This document shows positions 5,854-6,184 of a DNA stretch of 6,184 nt, piece by piece. A program made the position numbers and the translations under genes. Location of the stretch: the NCBI GenBank assembly GCA_047618565.1, contig JBLHKW010000226.1:1-6184 (forward strand), given 5' to 3'. Within the stretch, counting starts at the first letter, position 1. Every line of letters starts with the position of its first letter. This stretch comes from JBLHKW01 sp047618565 (GTDB lineage: Bacteria; Planctomycetota; UBA1135; GCA-002686595). The notes beneath the pieces are model-generated. The model was not told the origin of the DNA and did no database searches. It was given only the letters and a program-made list of their open reading frames with translations.

Positions 5854-5922
5854 GTGGCCGCGGGTCGTTACCTCCCCGGGGCTGCCACAGATCCGGACGT
5901 GCGCGATTAGCGCATCCGGCTC
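5854..5922 (-). ncRNA. Group II intron 3' remnant: domain V-like hairpin plus possible domain VI
   Basis: Read on the minus strand, 5922 to 5890 is a 33-base hairpin beginning GAGCCGGATGCG and ending CGCACGTCCGGATC. This is the layout of group II intron domain V (about 34 bases): the AGC catalytic triad near the 5' end, a lower helix, an AC bulge after the upper helix, then the closing strand. The upper helix is four pairs with a TAATC loop rather than five with a GNRA tetraloop, and the usual G-U near the base is a G-A mismatch, so it is degenerate or divergent. Two bases on, GTGGC (5884-5888) pairs with GCCAC (5854-5858) around an inner CGGG/CCCG helix, where domain VI would be. No reverse-transcriptase sequence or domains I-IV are visible; a MITE begins 38 bases away. 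Likely a dead intron 3' end. Confidence 0.55.
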
Positions 5923-5956
5923 CTCAGACTCATGGGTTCGCTGCGTGGGGGTAACG

Positions 5957-6135
5957 CTAGCAGCCCGTTGAAAAAGTCCCGTAGCGAGACGAAGCCATCT
6001 TCGTCGCAGCAAGGAGTGCGAAGTCGAGACGGCGGAGGCGGCCCTGTAGGGCCGCTTAGCACGGCTCGACGAGCACGACGCAGCGGCGGCGGAGAGGGCG
6101 AAGTCGAGTAGGGCGTTTTTAGGGCGGGCTGCTAG
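5957..6135. mobile_element. 171-bp MITE with CTAG target duplication
   Basis: CAGCCCG at 5961-5967 and its exact reverse complement CGGGCTG at 6125-6131 form the tips. Further in, TTGAAAAAGTCCC on the left is partly mirrored by the complement of GGGCGTTTTTAGGG on the right. Both tips are bordered by CTAG (5957-5960 and 6132-6135), a likely 4-bp target-site duplication; CTAG is itself palindromic. The interior codes for nothing convincing but folds strongly: GACGAAG/CTTCGTC around CCAT (5988-6005), GCGGCCC/GGGCCGC around TGTA (6038-6055) and GCTCG/CGAGC (6064-6074). GCGAAGTCGAG is repeated directly at 6018-6028 and 6098-6108. It would depend on a transposase supplied elsewhere; tip and CTAG features suggest an IS5-like or related parent, which is inference. 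Confidence 0.7.
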
Positions 6136-6184
6136 AGTGGATGGCTCGTGCTGGAGGAAGGTCGTACCGCTTGAAGAAGCGGTC
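6136..6184 (+). other. Window-edge segment with perfect hairpin and possible gene start
   Basis: ATG at 6141-6143 opens a frame reading MARAGGRSYRLKKR to the window end, but with no clear ribosome-binding site and the gene cut off it cannot be assigned. ACCGCTT (6166-6172) and AAGCGGT (6177-6183) form a perfect 7-bp hairpin with a GAAG loop. On the other strand the same bases read RFFKRYDLPPARAIHS, equally unassignable. Confidence 0.25.

Overview
This is a high-GC bacterial window. Its gene content (a DUF1295 membrane protein, a DUF3050 protein, a secreted P1/DmpA-type peptidase, and much insertion-sequence debris) would suit a large environmental genome such as a Myxococcota/'deltaproteobacterial' or Acidobacteriota lineage. 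That placement is inference; there is no rRNA or marker gene. Three genes look intact: a DUF1295 steroid-5-alpha-reductase-like membrane protein (1488-2363, minus), a DUF3050 heme-oxygenase-fold protein (2841-3689, minus) and a secreted P1-family (S58/DmpA) peptidase with an extra C-terminal domain (4274-5659, plus).

The left third (1-1491) is a decaying region. A 618-bp insertion-sequence relic (75-692) has 26-bp terminal inverted repeats matching at 21 positions. Its integrase-core transposase has lost the whole middle, including both catalytic Asp residues, and carries an in-frame stop. Next to it lies a broken gene whose N-terminal part is a GPH/MelB-type sugar-cation symporter with a frameshift near 1165. 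The frame then runs without a stop into what looks like the last ~75 residues of a membrane family-2 glycosyltransferase, so a deletion seems to have joined two unrelated genes. The symporter start overlaps the stop of the intact DUF1295 gene (TTGA), so the two were once translationally coupled.

The middle holds the DUF3050 gene. Downstream of it are an imperfect ~130-bp inverted-repeat element and a short protein-like tail fragment. A gene-free 584-bp divergent region (3690-4273) separates it from the peptidase gene, which starts at a TTG and begins with a signal peptide.

The right end (5660-6184) has no intact gene. It contains a minus-strand structure closely resembling group II intron domain V plus a possible domain VI (5854-5922), and a 171-bp MITE (5961-6131) with 7-bp perfect terminal repeats, CTAG on both flanks and several perfect internal hairpins. 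No CRISPR array, tRNA or rRNA was seen. The three intact genes do not form an obvious common pathway. The most notable items are the internally deleted IS, the MITE beside the intron remnant, the transporter/glycosyltransferase chimera, and a DUF3050 protein with a full set of candidate diiron ligands.
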